This document shows positions 27,294 to 36,184 of a stretch of 64,000 bases of DNA, one piece after another; the first letter of the stretch is position 1, and each line of letters starts with the position of its first letter. The notes below the pieces were generated by a model. That model worked only from the letters and a program-made list of their open reading frames with translations, did not search any database and had not been told where the DNA came from. The stretch lies in the NCBI RefSeq assembly GCF_003207855.1, contig NZ_NKTZ01000005.1, positions 1 through 64,000 on the forward strand, in the 5' to 3' direction. Source of the stretch: Komagataeibacter rhaeticus (GTDB lineage Bacteria > Pseudomonadota > Alphaproteobacteria > Acetobacterales > Acetobacteraceae). The translations under genes and the position numbers were made by a program.

Positions 27294-27740
27294 ATGCTGC
27301 TCCGGCGTGACAGGACCATGATCGCCATACTGATCATGCTTGATGTTGCCTTTCACGCAGGGCGGAACGGCACCATAAGCGCTGCCGACATAGCCGAACG
27401 CGCGGGCCTGGCGCGCCGTGGCATCGAACCGCTGCTACAGACCCTGTCACGCTCCGGCCTGCTGGAAAGCGTGCGTGGCCCGCGCGGTGGCTACCGGCTG
27501 GGCCGCCCGCGGCGCGATATCCTGCTGGCGGATATCCTGTCCGTCATCACGGCGGAAGACAACAGGGATGACGGGCCTGTGGGCGACCTGTTCAGCAAGG
27601 TGGTGGAACCGTGCTGGCAGCAGTTTGACAGCATGATTGACGCGGAATGCCACAAGATCAGCCTGGATGACCTGGTGCGCCGCGCGGAACATGCCGGCAT
27701 GCGGCGCCCCCTGCCCGAACCCATTACCTTCTCGATCTGA
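27294..27740 (+). CDS. Rrf2 family transcriptional regulator
   Basis: 148-residue winged-helix regulator. The Rrf2 pattern is clear: MIAILIMLDVAFHAG, ISAADIAERAGLARRGIEPLLQTLSRSGLLES and VRGPRGGYRLGRP (wing). Only two cysteines are present, at EPCWQQF and DAECHK, not the spaced three-Cys cluster of IscR, so it may sense metabolites or a protein partner rather than an Fe-S cluster, or hold a nonstandard cluster. Divergent from cysK, it resembles CymR-like sulfur regulators in context only. GAGG six bases before the ATG supports the start. Confidence 0.85.
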   Translation: MLLRRDRTMIAILIMLDVAFHAGRNGTISAADIAERAGLARRGIEPLLQTLSRSGLLESVRGPRGGYRLGRPRRDILLADILSVITAEDNRDDGPVGDLFSKVVEPCWQQFDSMIDAECHKISLDDLVRRAEHAGMRRPLPEPITFSI

Positions 27741-27804
27741 CGGCACGGCCCCGGCCAGCATAACGGGCGGGCCACCCTGCCCACCCGTACGGGGGCGGCA
27801 GGGC

Positions 27805-28266
27805 TTACTGCGCGCCGCTTACGGCCGGTGCCGTGACGGTTGCGGCCACATCCATGTATTCACGCGGCTGGCTGCCACCGGGGATCAGTACGACCCGGAA
27901 TTTGTCTTCCCCGGAATAGGCGGTGTTGGGGGTGTACGTCACGTAAGTGTGATCGTTGTAATTATAGATGAAGACCTTGCCATGCTCGGGGGCGGGCGAC
28001 ACGCCGAACGAGGCATAGGGATGACCGGCCGAGACCCGCGTCTCGATCGCGCAGTACCCGTCATCGCTGCGGACCTGCATGGTGGCAGCCCTGGTGTCCT
28101 TGCCCGCGGCCGCAGGCGTACCGACCTGGCACTGCCCCGAAGGCTTCATGTAGTTGTAGGGATTGGGGGTTCCACCAATACCGCCAAGGTTCACGCCCGG
28201 TTTGTTGTCACATCCGGCGAGCAGAATGCCCGTCGTCATCATGATTGCAGACAGTCGCAGTCGCAC
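27805..28266 (-). CDS. Predicted lipoprotein, unknown function
   Basis: 153-residue protein with an N-terminal lipoprotein signal (hydrophobic stretch then lipobox LLAGC, Cys near residue 19) and a mature part likely to fold into beta sheet (HGKVFIYNYNDHTYVTYTPN). It contains two further cysteines. I do not recognise the family. The start is GTG at 28266 with GGAG seven bases upstream. Convergent with the Rrf2 gene, divergent from another exported protein. It could be an outer- or inner-membrane lipoprotein; the residue after the Cys is Asp, which in enteric bacteria favours inner-membrane retention. Confidence 0.7.
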   Translation of the reverse strand: MRLRLSAIMMTTGILLAGCDNKPGVNLGGIGGTPNPYNYMKPSGQCQVGTPAAAGKDTRAATMQVRSDDGYCAIETRVSAGHPYASFGVSPAPEHGKVFIYNYNDHTYVTYTPNTAYSGEDKFRVVLIPGGSQPREYMDVAATVTAPAVSGAQ

Positions 28267-28643
28267 TCGTCAGCTCCGCTGTATTTGATACATCACCCGT
28301 TATAAGGACGGTTGCACCCGCGCCACCCCGTAACGGGTCTGATCGGCACAGCGGCAAACCGCTTTGGCATACGCTGTAGAACAACGCACCCCGCCGGGAA
28401 AGACCCGCCGGTCATTTTACACAGGCGGCAAAGCCCCGTCCGTATGGCATAGCTGGCTGCCGGCATGCTGTCATCCCACTGCACGGTTGCGGCGCATCTT
28501 TTTGAACGTGAAGTTATATCCCTCCCTTTTGGCAAGGACAGGTTTGCGCTATAGACCTGATCCAGATTTCATTCCTACCGGAATTCGCGGGGTTCATGCC
28601 TCCCCGTTTGCAACTGCCCCAACAGTCTGGAGAACCTGTCCTG
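28267..28643. other. 377-base divergent intergenic region
   Basis: Lies between the divergently transcribed lipoprotein and exported protein genes. It has no credible reading frame, tRNA or strong hairpin. A possible promoter for the rightward gene is at 28529-28555. The stretch 28285-28500 shows nothing I can name. Confidence 0.5.
28529..28555 (+). promoter_or_regulatory. Possible sigma-70 promoter
   Basis: TTGGCA at 28529-28534 and TATAGA at 28550-28555, separated by 15 bases, ahead of the gene starting at 28644. The boxes are good but the spacer is short and the leader would be about 80 bases. Inference only. Confidence 0.3.
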
Positions 28644-29189
28644 ATGTCGATGTCGATCTGGCGCGCTGGCGCTGCTGCACTTGCCCTGGCGGGGCTGGTC
28701 ACTGGCGGGCAGGCACGGGCCGCCGGCCCCTGCTCCCCCTCCCCCGCGCATGAGGCGTTTGACGTGCAGGGCCTGAAAAGCGAGCTGATGGTCACCGCAC
28801 TCTCGTGCGGCGCGCAGGACAAGTACAATAATTTCGTGATGAAATTCCGCAGCAAGCTGACCAGCGAGGAACATGTCCTCAACGGCTATTTCAGCAGCAC
28901 GTATGGCCGCAACGCCCAGCGCCAGCATGATGACTACATTACCCAGCTGGCCAACGTGCAGTCCGAGCGCGGGCTGAAGTCCGGCACCGCGTTCTGCCAG
29001 CAGCGCCTGTCCATGTTTGATGAGGTGGGGGAACTGGAAACGGCGGCCGACCTGTCCAACTACGCGCAGGCGAAGGATATCCTCCAGCCCGCGTCCTACC
29101 TGACCTGCACGGCCCCCAACCGCCCGGCCGCCGCCACCCGCGCGCGCAGCACGGGCCATGCCACCGGCCGCCGCACGGTACGGAGCTGA
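28644..29189 (+). CDS. Conserved exported protein, unknown function
   Basis: 181-residue protein with a clear Sec signal (WRAGAAALALAGLVTGGQARA, cut near residue 28). The mature part has four cysteines, at GPCSPS, LSCGAQ, AFCQQR and LTCTAP, which could form two disulfides in the periplasm. A helical middle section (VMKFRSKLTSEEHVLNGYF) follows, then a basic Ala/Thr/Arg-rich tail. The ATG at 28644 has GGAG eleven bases upstream; MSIW at 28650 is an alternative. A strong terminator follows. No recognised domain; probably an acetic-acid-bacterial family. Confidence 0.7.
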   Translation: MSMSIWRAGAAALALAGLVTGGQARAAGPCSPSPAHEAFDVQGLKSELMVTALSCGAQDKYNNFVMKFRSKLTSEEHVLNGYFSSTYGRNAQRQHDDYITQLANVQSERGLKSGTAFCQQRLSMFDEVGELETAADLSNYAQAKDILQPASYLTCTAPNRPAAATRARSTGHATGRRTVRS

Positions 29190-29222
29190 CATACCGGCCC
29201 CTGCCGACATGAAGAAAAATAT

Positions 29223-29247
29223 GGCCGGACCCGTGTCCGGCCTTTTT
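29223..29247 (+). terminator. Rho-independent terminator
   Basis: GGCCGGAC, loop CCGT, GTCCGGCC, then TTTTT: a perfect 8-bp GC stem with a five-T tail, 33 bases after the stop of the exported protein. It separates that gene from parE. Confidence 0.9.
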
Positions 29248-29333
29248 CATACCGGCAACAGCGCGCATAGTCCGCGGGCGTGCGGGGCCTTATGGCTTGA
29301 CAGGACGTGATCTGACAGAACAAAGAACGCCTC

Positions 29334-31376
29334 ATGAACGACGATCTTTTTTCCGCGCCCGCCAGCCCCGGCAAACCGACTCGACGCAAGGTTTCCCCCC
29401 CCGCCATGCCCGCAGACAACGCGAAAAACGGTCCCGATACCTATGACGCCAGCGCCATCGAGGTACTGGAAGGGCTAGAACCCGTCCGTCGCCGCCCCGG
29501 CATGTATATCGGCGGCACGGATGAGACGGCGTACCATCACCTCGCTTCCGAAATCCTTGACAACGCCATGGACGAGGCCGTCGCCGGCCACGCCACCACC
29601 ATCGATGTGTCGCTGGAAGCTGGTGACTGCCTGACCATACGCGACAACGGGCGCGGCATTCCGGTTGATCCGCATCCGCGTTTTCCCGACCGTTCGGCGC
29701 TGGAAGTGATCCTGACCACGCTGCACGCGGGCGGCAAATTCTCGGGCAAGGCCTATGCCACGTCGGGCGGGCTGCATGGCGTGGGGTCGTCGGTAGTCAA
29801 TGCACTGGCCTCACGCATGGAAGTCGAGATCGCGCGTGACCGGGAACTGTGGCGGCAGGTCTATGAACGCGGCCATCCGCTGAGCGGTGTTGAAAAGATC
29901 GGTCCGGTCAACAACCGCCGGGGCACCCAGATCCGGTTTACGCCCGACCCCGAGATTTTCGGGCGGCTGCACTTCTCGCCCGCACGGCTGTACCGGCTGT
30001 GCCGGTCCAAGGCGTTCCTGTTCCGGGGTGTTACCATCCGCTGGTCATGCGATCCGTCGCTGATCAAGGGCGATGACATCCCGGCGGAAGCGGTCCTGCA
30101 CTTCCCCGGCGGGCTGGCGGACAGCCTGCGTGATGAACTGGGGGACAAGGCCGCCCTGCTGACCGATCTGTGGGCCGGTGACGCCGACCTGCCAACCGCC
30201 CCCGACGGAAGCGATACCGGGCGCATGGAATGGGCCATCGCCTTTCTGGAGCAGGGCACGGCGGCCCTTGCCTCCTACTGCAATACCATTCCCACCCCCA
30301 ATGGCGGCACGCATGAGACGGGATTCCGTAATGCCCTGCTCAAGGGCCTGCGCAACTGGGGTGAGCAGCGTGCCAACAAGCGCGCGGCCAGTATCAATGC
30401 CGATGACATCATGGGCTGCATCGCCGCCAAGCTGTCGGTCTTTATCCGTGACCCGCAGTTCCAGGGCCAGACCAAGGAAAAGCTGACCAGCAGCGAAGCC
30501 AGCAAGCTGGTCGAGACAGCACTCCGTGACCGTTTTGACCACTGGCTGGCGGCCAACCCGCCGCAGGCGGACAACCTGCTGGCCTTTGTGGTGGAACGCG
30601 CCGAGGAACGCCTGCGCCGCAAGGAACAGAAGGAAACCCCGCGCAAGAGTGCGACCCGCCGCCTGCGGCTGCCGGGCAAGCTGACCGACTGCACGCGCGA
30701 GAACGCGGCGGAGACCGAGATTTTCCTGGTGGAAGGGGATTCGGCCGGTGGATCGGCAAAGCAGGCCCGCAACCGTGAGACGCAGGCCGTGCTGCCGCTG
30801 CGCGGCAAGATCCTGAACGTGGCCAGTGCCTCGACCGAGAAGCTGCGTGGCAACCAGGAACTGCGCGACCTGGTGGAAGCACTGGGCTGCGGCATGGGCG
30901 AGCGCTTTGACGCGACCAAGCTGCGCTATGGCCGCATCATCATCATGACGGACGCGGACGTGGACGGCGCGCATATCGCCTCCCTGCTCATGACGTTCTT
31001 CTACCGTGAACTGCCCGGCCTGATCCGCGGCGGCCATCTGTATCTGGCCCAGCCGCCACTGTACCGCCTGACACAGGGCGGCAGGAGCATCTACGCCATG
31101 GATGATGCCGACCGTGAGCGGAAGCTGAAGAAGGACTTCAAGCCCAACAGCAAGGTCGAGGTCTCGCGTTTCAAGGGACTGGGGGAAATGCCGCCGGGCG
31201 ACCTGAAACAGACCACCATGGACCCCAGGCACCGCACCCTGCTCAAGGTCATCACCCCGCCCGAGGACAGGGCACTGACGCTGGAGCGTGTGGAACACCT
31301 GATGGGCCGCAAGGCGGAACTACGCTTCCGCTTCATTCAGGACCATGCCCGTCAGGTCGATAACCTCGACGTCTGA
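29334..31376 (+). CDS. parE: DNA topoisomerase IV subunit B
   Basis: ATPase subunit of topoisomerase IV, which unlinks daughter chromosomes. 680 residues. GHKL ATPase motifs: ILDNAMDEAVAGH, DNGRGIPVD, LHAGGKFSG and GGLHGVGSSVVNALA. The TOPRIM domain has VEGDSAGGSAKQAR and TDADVDGAHI. The lack of the approximately 150-residue insert of GyrB and the length of 680 favour ParE over GyrB. It is a single-gene unit bounded by terminators; parC is not in the window. Confidence 0.93.
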   Translation: MNDDLFSAPASPGKPTRRKVSPPAMPADNAKNGPDTYDASAIEVLEGLEPVRRRPGMYIGGTDETAYHHLASEILDNAMDEAVAGHATTIDVSLEAGDCLTIRDNGRGIPVDPHPRFPDRSALEVILTTLHAGGKFSGKAYATSGGLHGVGSSVVNALASRMEVEIARDRELWRQVYERGHPLSGVEKIGPVNNRRGTQIRFTPDPEIFGRLHFSPARLYRLCRSKAFLFRGVTIRWSCDPSLIKGDDIPAEAVLHFPGGLADSLRDELGDKAALLTDLWAGDADLPTAPDGSDTGRMEWAIAFLEQGTAALASYCNTIPTPNGGTHETGFRNALLKGLRNWGEQRANKRAASINADDIMGCIAAKLSVFIRDPQFQGQTKEKLTSSEASKLVETALRDRFDHWLAANPPQADNLLAFVVERAEERLRRKEQKETPRKSATRRLRLPGKLTDCTRENAAETEIFLVEGDSAGGSAKQARNRETQAVLPLRGKILNVASASTEKLRGNQELRDLVEALGCGMGERFDATKLRYGRIIIMTDADVDGAHIASLLMTFFYRELPGLIRGGHLYLAQPPLYRLTQGGRSIYAMDDADRERKLKKDFKPNSKVEVSRFKGLGEMPPGDLKQTTMDPRHRTLLKVITPPEDRALTLERVEHLMGRKAELRFRFIQDHARQVDNLDV

Positions 31377-31389
31377 AACAGCCAAAACC

Positions 31390-31431
31390 AAAAAGGCCCG
31401 GCTCCCCTGATACAGGGGACCGGGTCTTTTT
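31390..31431 (+). terminator. Rho-independent terminator of parE
   Basis: Imperfect GC stem (GGCCCGGCTCCCCTG opposite AGGGGACCGGGTC with one bulge) flanked by AAAAA on the left and TTTTT at 31427-31431, 13 bases after the parE stop. Confidence 0.85.
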
Positions 31432-31449
31432 CATCACACGCGAATGTAA

Positions 31450-31513
31450 GAAGTTTTTTTCAAAAAGCTTCAGAGCATGCCGCCTTTTGGGAAAAAGGCG
31501 GCACTCAAAAAAA
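31450..31513. repeat. Dual-hairpin intergenic element, copy C (left arm missing)
   Basis: Third copy, between convergent parE and nuoM. First hairpin GAAGTTTTTTT opposite CAAAAAGCTTC (31450-31471); second hairpin GCCGCCTTTT opposite AAAAGGCGGC (31479-31502); then ACTCAAAAAAAC. The left outer arm seen in copies A and B is absent, so this looks like a shortened copy. Same orientation as B and D. Confidence 0.7.
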
Positions 31514-31527
31514 CGCCTGTCCTTTTA

Positions 31528-33069
31528 TCAGCCTGCATCCGCCACATGCAGGACATGCTGCGGGTCCACCGTGGCAACTGCTGTGACCGGGTGCAGCAGG
31601 CCGGTCACGGCCGGGTCAAACACCCGCAGGAACGAGTTGGGATGCACCCCCATCCACACGGTCACGATGGCCAGCGGCACCAGAACGGCCAGTTCCTGCC
31701 CCGTCAGGTCCCGCAGCAGGGCAACAACGCCACCCCGGTCAGCGCCGAACAGCACCCGGCGGTACAGCACCAGCATGTACACCGCCCCCAGGATCATGCT
31801 CGTGCCCCCCAGGAAGGCCAGCCAGAACGAGACATGCAGCGCGCCGACCATGACCAGGAACTCACCCACGAACGCGCCCGTGCCCGGCAGGCCGATATTG
31901 GCCATGACGAACAGCATGGCCAGCGTGGCCAGCACCGGCATCCTGTGCGCCACACCGGAGAACGCGCTGATCTCGCGCGTTTCCGCCCGCCATGACACGG
32001 CGGAGACACAGAAGAACAGCGCCGCGATCACGATGCCATGCGACAGCATCTGGAAAATCGCGCCATCAATCCCCTCCGGCGTCATCGTGAACAGGCCAAT
32101 GGCGATCACACCCATGTGCGAGAACGAGGAATACGCGATCACCCGCTTCATGTCCGTCTGTGCCAGGGCGATGATGGCGGCATAGATCACCGCGATCACA
32201 CCCAGCGTCAGCACCACAGGGGCGAACAGCCGCGCGGCATCGGGGAACATGAGCACCCCGAAACGCAGCAGCCCGTAGGCACCCGCCTTGGACAGCACGC
32301 CCGACAGCATGACGGAAGCCGTCGTGGGGGCCTCGGTATAGGCATCGGGCAGCCAGGCATGCAGCGGGAACAGCGGCAGCTTGACGCCAAAAGCCAGGAT
32401 GAAGCCCGCCAGCAGCCAGCACTGCATGGCATGGCTGAAGCCATGATGCTGCAGCGCCATGATATCGGTCGTGCCGGTCACGTTCCACATCGCCAGCAGG
32501 GCAAGCAGCATGAACAGCGAGCCACCAAAAGTGAACAGGAAGAACTGCAATGAAGCCCATACCCGCTTCGGGCCGCCCCATACCCCCACCATAAGGCTGG
32601 CGGGCAGCAGCGTCGCTTCATAGAAAACGTAGAACAGCACCATGTCGAGCGCCGAGAACAGGCCGATCAGCGTGGTTTCCAGCAAAAGCATGGCAATCAT
32701 GTAATCGCGCACGCGCCCGGTGATCTGCCGCCAGCCCCCGATGATGGACAGCGGGGTAAGGAAGGCGGACAGCAGCACGAACATGAGGCTGATACCGTCC
32801 ACCCCGGCATGGTAGGAGATACCGGCCCCGCTGGCCCAGCCTACCTGCTGCGCGAACTGGATGCCGGGGCGCGTGGGGTCGAATTCCACCCACATGACCA
32901 CGGCCAGCGCGAACACGATGCCACTGGTCCACAGCGCCACCCAGCGCGCTGCGGTCTCCACCGTCTGGGGCGTGCCACGGGTCAGCAATATGGCCACAAC
33001 CCCGGCAAGGGGCAGGTAGGTAACTAGCGAGAGCAGGATCGGATGCACATTCGGTCTCACATCATCCAT
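31528..33069 (-). CDS. nuoM: NADH-quinone oxidoreductase subunit M, outside any nuo operon
   Basis: Antiporter-like proton-pumping subunit of complex I. 513 residues, 13-14 membrane helices. The essential residues of NuoM are visible: Glu in FYVFYEATLLP, Lys in FILAFGVKLPLFPLHAWLPDAYTEAPTTAS, and the late Glu in GTGAFVGEFL. No neighbouring nuo gene exists: mutL lies 132 bases upstream and a convergent parE downstream. The N-terminus MDDVRPNVHPILLSL is slightly longer than usual. It is either a supernumerary pump subunit, a displaced member of complex I, or a remnant kept for another role. MrpD and hydrogenase subunits are less similar. Confidence 0.88.
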   Translation of the reverse strand: MDDVRPNVHPILLSLVTYLPLAGVVAILLTRGTPQTVETAARWVALWTSGIVFALAVVMWVEFDPTRPGIQFAQQVGWASGAGISYHAGVDGISLMFVLLSAFLTPLSIIGGWRQITGRVRDYMIAMLLLETTLIGLFSALDMVLFYVFYEATLLPASLMVGVWGGPKRVWASLQFFLFTFGGSLFMLLALLAMWNVTGTTDIMALQHHGFSHAMQCWLLAGFILAFGVKLPLFPLHAWLPDAYTEAPTTASVMLSGVLSKAGAYGLLRFGVLMFPDAARLFAPVVLTLGVIAVIYAAIIALAQTDMKRVIAYSSFSHMGVIAIGLFTMTPEGIDGAIFQMLSHGIVIAALFFCVSAVSWRAETREISAFSGVAHRMPVLATLAMLFVMANIGLPGTGAFVGEFLVMVGALHVSFWLAFLGGTSMILGAVYMLVLYRRVLFGADRGGVVALLRDLTGQELAVLVPLAIVTVWMGVHPNSFLRVFDPAVTGLLHPVTAVATVDPQHVLHVADAG

Positions 33070-33201
33070 GGGGAATGCGTGAGCCTAGGAGCGTTCAGCC
33101 ATGGGAATCCAGTAAGGCCGCGCTCACATTATGCAGAGGACAGGCCCCACTTCCCGGCACCACGGACCATGCGAATCCTGACGGGGACCGTGCGTCACGG
33201 G

Positions 33202-35064
33202 TCAGCGGCGGCCGAACATCCGCTCAATATCGGCCTTTTCCAGCTTCAGCCAGGTGGGACGGCCATGCGAGCAGGTGCCCGCGCGGGGGGTGCGTTCCAT
33301 GTCGCGCAGCAGGGCGTTCATTTCCTCGTGTGTCAGCCTGCGGCCGGCCCTGACACTGCCGTGACAGGCCATGCGCGCGATGACCGCGTCCATGCGCGCA
33401 TCCAGCGCGTCGGCCTGCGCGGGGCTGGCCAGGTCATCGGCCTCCAGTTCCTCCGCCAGGTCACGCAGCATGCCCCCCGGGTTCTCCTTGCCCAGCAGGG
33501 CGGGCATGGCACGGACCAGAACGGCCGTGCCGCCAAAGGGTTCGATCTCGACCCCCAGCCGGGCCAGCGCCGCGCCAAAGGACAGCAGGACATCCACCTG
33601 CCGCGCGGGCAGGTCCACCACTTCAGGCAGGAGCAGGCGCTGGGCGCGGATCTCGCCGCCCATATACTGCTCACGCAGGATCTCATGCGTCAGGCGCTCA
33701 TGGGCGGCGTGCTGGTCCACCAGCACCAGCGCGCCATCCGCCGTCTGGGACACGATATAGGTGCCCAGCACCTGCGCCACCGCCGCGCCCAGCGGGTGCG
33801 CCATGGCGGCGGTGGTCGCCGCCTGGTCATGCAGGGGGTCGGGGGCTGTCTGGCGCGCGGCGGGCAGGCCGGCCAGCGGCAGGGACGACTCGGCAAATCC
33901 GGATGGCAGGCCCGAATCGGGGCGGGCGGGAGCCAGCGGCCGGGCCAGCCGGGTGGACAGGTCCGCCGCATCCGCGTTGCGCTCGGACGGGTACCAGATG
34001 CGCGCGGGCGAAGATCCGCGTGACTGAATCAGGTCGGGCCGCACGCCCGCGACCCCGGCACCCGTGCCCAGCGCACGCCCCAGCGCGCCAATGACCAGTG
34101 CCCGTACAGCAGCCGAATCCGCATAACGCAGTTCCGTCTTGGCCGGGTGCACGTTCACATCCACCTGCTCGGGCGGGATTTCAAGCGAAAGGGCGACCAC
34201 CGCATGCCGCCCATGTTCCATCACGTTGCGATAGGCCACCCGCACCGCCGTGCGCAGCACCGGGTCCACCACCGGGCGCCCGTTGACCAGCAGCATCTGC
34301 CCGTTGGCCGTGGCACGGTGGACGGATGGCGCGCAGATATAGCCGCTCAGCTTCAGGTCGCCCCGCTGCCCTTCCACCGCCAGCAGGCCATCGGCATCGC
34401 CCGACTCCAGAATGGCCGCGACCCGCGCCGCCCTGTCCTGTGCTGGCAGGTCAAGGATCAGGCGGTCATCGAATTCCAGCCTGAAGGCAATATGCGGGGC
34501 GGACAGGGCCAGCCTGCGGACCACGTTTTCCGCATGACCCGACTCGACACGGGGGCTTTTGAGGAATTTGCGGCGCGCGGGTGTGGCAAAGAACAGGTCC
34601 TCCACCAGCACGCGGGTGCCGGGCGCGCCCGCGCAGGGTTCCGGCGTGCTGACCACGCCGCCTTCCACCCGGATGGACCATGCCGAGTCGGCACCCGCCT
34701 GGCGGGACATGACACTCAGCCGCGCCGCGGCCCCGATGGAAGGCAGGGCCTCGCCACGAAAGCCAAGGGTGGAAATATACACCAGCGTCTCGTCACGCAG
34801 CTTGGAGGTACAGTGCCGCTCGACGGCCAGAAGCAGGTCATCGGGCGACATGCCACAGCCGTCATCGCTGACATCAATCCGGTCGATCCCGCCCCGGTCC
34901 AGCCGTATGTGAATACGCCGCGCACCGGAATCGACGGCGTTTTCCACCAGTTCCTTCAGGGCCGCCGCCGGGCGCTCGATCACCTCGCCCGCGGCAATGC
35001 GGTTGACCACCTGCTCGGACAGGCGACGGATGACCGGCGGGTTATGGCCAGACTGGGTATTCAT
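33202..35064 (-). CDS. mutL: DNA mismatch repair protein MutL
   Basis: Links MutS mismatch recognition to strand excision. 620 residues. The N-terminal GHKL ATPase has ELVENAVDSGA, DDGCGM and GFRGEALPSIG; a Pro/Ala-rich linker (about residues 340-420) is followed by the C-terminal dimerisation domain with VLVDQHAAHERL. The endonuclease DQHA(x)2E(x)4E motif is present only in part (DQHAAHERLTHE), as in many MutL that have it; a true nuclease role is uncertain. The start is ATG at 35064. Between a DUF3035 lipoprotein gene and nuoM on the same strand. Confidence 0.94.
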   Translation of the reverse strand: MNTQSGHNPPVIRRLSEQVVNRIAAGEVIERPAAALKELVENAVDSGARRIHIRLDRGGIDRIDVSDDGCGMSPDDLLLAVERHCTSKLRDETLVYISTLGFRGEALPSIGAAARLSVMSRQAGADSAWSIRVEGGVVSTPEPCAGAPGTRVLVEDLFFATPARRKFLKSPRVESGHAENVVRRLALSAPHIAFRLEFDDRLILDLPAQDRAARVAAILESGDADGLLAVEGQRGDLKLSGYICAPSVHRATANGQMLLVNGRPVVDPVLRTAVRVAYRNVMEHGRHAVVALSLEIPPEQVDVNVHPAKTELRYADSAAVRALVIGALGRALGTGAGVAGVRPDLIQSRGSSPARIWYPSERNADAADLSTRLARPLAPARPDSGLPSGFAESSLPLAGLPAARQTAPDPLHDQAATTAAMAHPLGAAVAQVLGTYIVSQTADGALVLVDQHAAHERLTHEILREQYMGGEIRAQRLLLPEVVDLPARQVDVLLSFGAALARLGVEIEPFGGTAVLVRAMPALLGKENPGGMLRDLAEELEADDLASPAQADALDARMDAVIARMACHGSVRAGRRLTHEEMNALLRDMERTPRAGTCSHGRPTWLKLEKADIERMFGRR

Positions 35065-35122
35065 GACAGGAACCGGATTGCAGCCATCATGCCCTTCCCC
35101 CGGGGGTGGGCCGGCCCCCTGC

Positions 35123-35647
35123 CTATTTGGCGGGGCCGCTTACGGTGGGCGTGGCCCCCTTGGTCAGGTTGCGGCCCAGCGCCGAATCCTCACGCAGGCG
35201 GGCGTTCTCCGCCTTGCCATTGACAAGATTGCCCGCGCCACCGCCATGCCAGAACATCAGCTTGTCCACAAACGTGGTGTCGGCACGGCCCATCTCACCC
35301 CGGTCGGGTTCGTTGGATGCTTCCTGCGCTGCCCCAACCAGCGCGGTCTGGCCGGGACTGCCGGGGCCATCAGCCCCCTGAAGCGCCACATTGGGGGAAA
35401 GGGTTTCCAGCGCCTGCATGCGCGGGTTCGTATCCTCGGCACGCTGCACGGCATTGCTGTTGGGCGCGCCCAGTTCATCCGAAGGCGGCATGGACAGCGG
35501 GGCACGGGTGGTGACCGTGTATTCATCCGGCAGGGTCCGCTCCAGCCCGAAGGCACGCGAAACATCAGCGCCCGTGCAGCCCGACAGCATGAAGCCACCA
35601 GAGACAAGCAATGCACAGGAAAGGGGTCTGAAAGCAGGAATCGCCAT
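35123..35647 (-). CDS. DUF3035-type lipoprotein (possible BamF-like)
   Basis: 174-residue lipoprotein: signal peptide then SGGFMLSGC with lipid-modified Cys near residue 23. The mature part begins DVSRAFGLERTLPDEYTVTTRAPLSMPP, a stretch typical of DUF3035 proteins encoded next to lspA in alphaproteobacteria; some members have been described as BamF subunits of the outer-membrane assembly machine. Low complexity afterwards. The ATG at 35647 has AGGCGAGA just upstream. The BAM connection is known for the family, not shown here. Confidence 0.7.
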   Translation of the reverse strand: MAIPAFRPLSCALLVSGGFMLSGCTGADVSRAFGLERTLPDEYTVTTRAPLSMPPSDELGAPNSNAVQRAEDTNPRMQALETLSPNVALQGADGPGSPGQTALVGAAQEASNEPDRGEMGRADTTFVDKLMFWHGGGAGNLVNGKAENARLREDSALGRNLTKGATPTVSGPAK

Positions 35648-35705
35648 ATCTCGCCTATTACCGTGAGTGAAACGGTTCGGCAAGCATGCGCGCGCCATCC
35701 CCGCC

Positions 35706-36179
35706 CTAGTTTGCATCGCGATTACGCATGTTGTCGATAATCAGGATGGCCACGCCGCAATCTATCAGGGCATCGGCAATGTTGAACACCGGCCATGAAT
35801 GGCCATAGGCATGCGCGTGGATGAAATCGACCACCGCGCCAAAGCGCAGCCGGTCGGTCACGTTGCCAATGGCCCCCCCCATGATCAGGCCCAGCGCCAC
35901 GGCCACCCACCGCCGGGGCGTGCGCGCAAGCCAGACGCCAAGCCCCGTGACAATCAGCAGGGCCGCAATGGAAAAGATGATGCGCCCGGCCGCCCCCGCG
36001 CCCCCCAGCATGCCAAAGGTGATGGCATGGTTCCACACCATGGTCAGGTTCAGCCCGGGCAGCAGGGGGACGCTTTCGCGCGCCGGCAGGTCATAGACAT
36101 AAAGGATCCAGTACTTGCTGGCCTGGTCGGCCACAAGCGCCCCCAGCAGGCAGGCCAGACCGGCAACGCGGTTGTTCAT
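35706..36179 (-). CDS. lspA: Lipoprotein signal peptidase
   Basis: Signal peptidase II, cleaving prolipoproteins at the inner membrane. 157 residues, four membrane helices. The two catalytic aspartates are in GNVTDRLRFG and FNIADALID, with the family LTMVWNHAITFGML (usually NxGxAFG). The ATG at 36179 lies five bases downstream of the ileS stop, and an open frame upstream overlaps ileS. The ileS-lspA pair and the lipoprotein gene behind it are probably cotranscribed. Confidence 0.93.
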   Translation of the reverse strand: MNNRVAGLACLLGALVADQASKYWILYVYDLPARESVPLLPGLNLTMVWNHAITFGMLGGAGAAGRIIFSIAALLIVTGLGVWLARTPRRWVAVALGLIMGGAIGNVTDRLRFGAVVDFIHAHAYGHSWPVFNIADALIDCGVAILIIDNMRNRDAN

Positions 36180-36184
36180 CGCCG

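Noticed and set aside
29334-31376. Considered GyrB instead of ParE
   Set aside because: Length of 680 and lack of the GyrB insert favour ParE, although the two families are close and only a tree with both genes would settle it.
31528-33069. Considered MrpD or hydrogenase-4 membrane subunit instead of NuoM
   Set aside because: The spacing of FYEATLLP, FGVKLPLFPLHAWLPDA and FVGEF matches NuoM better, and no mrp or hyf neighbours are present.
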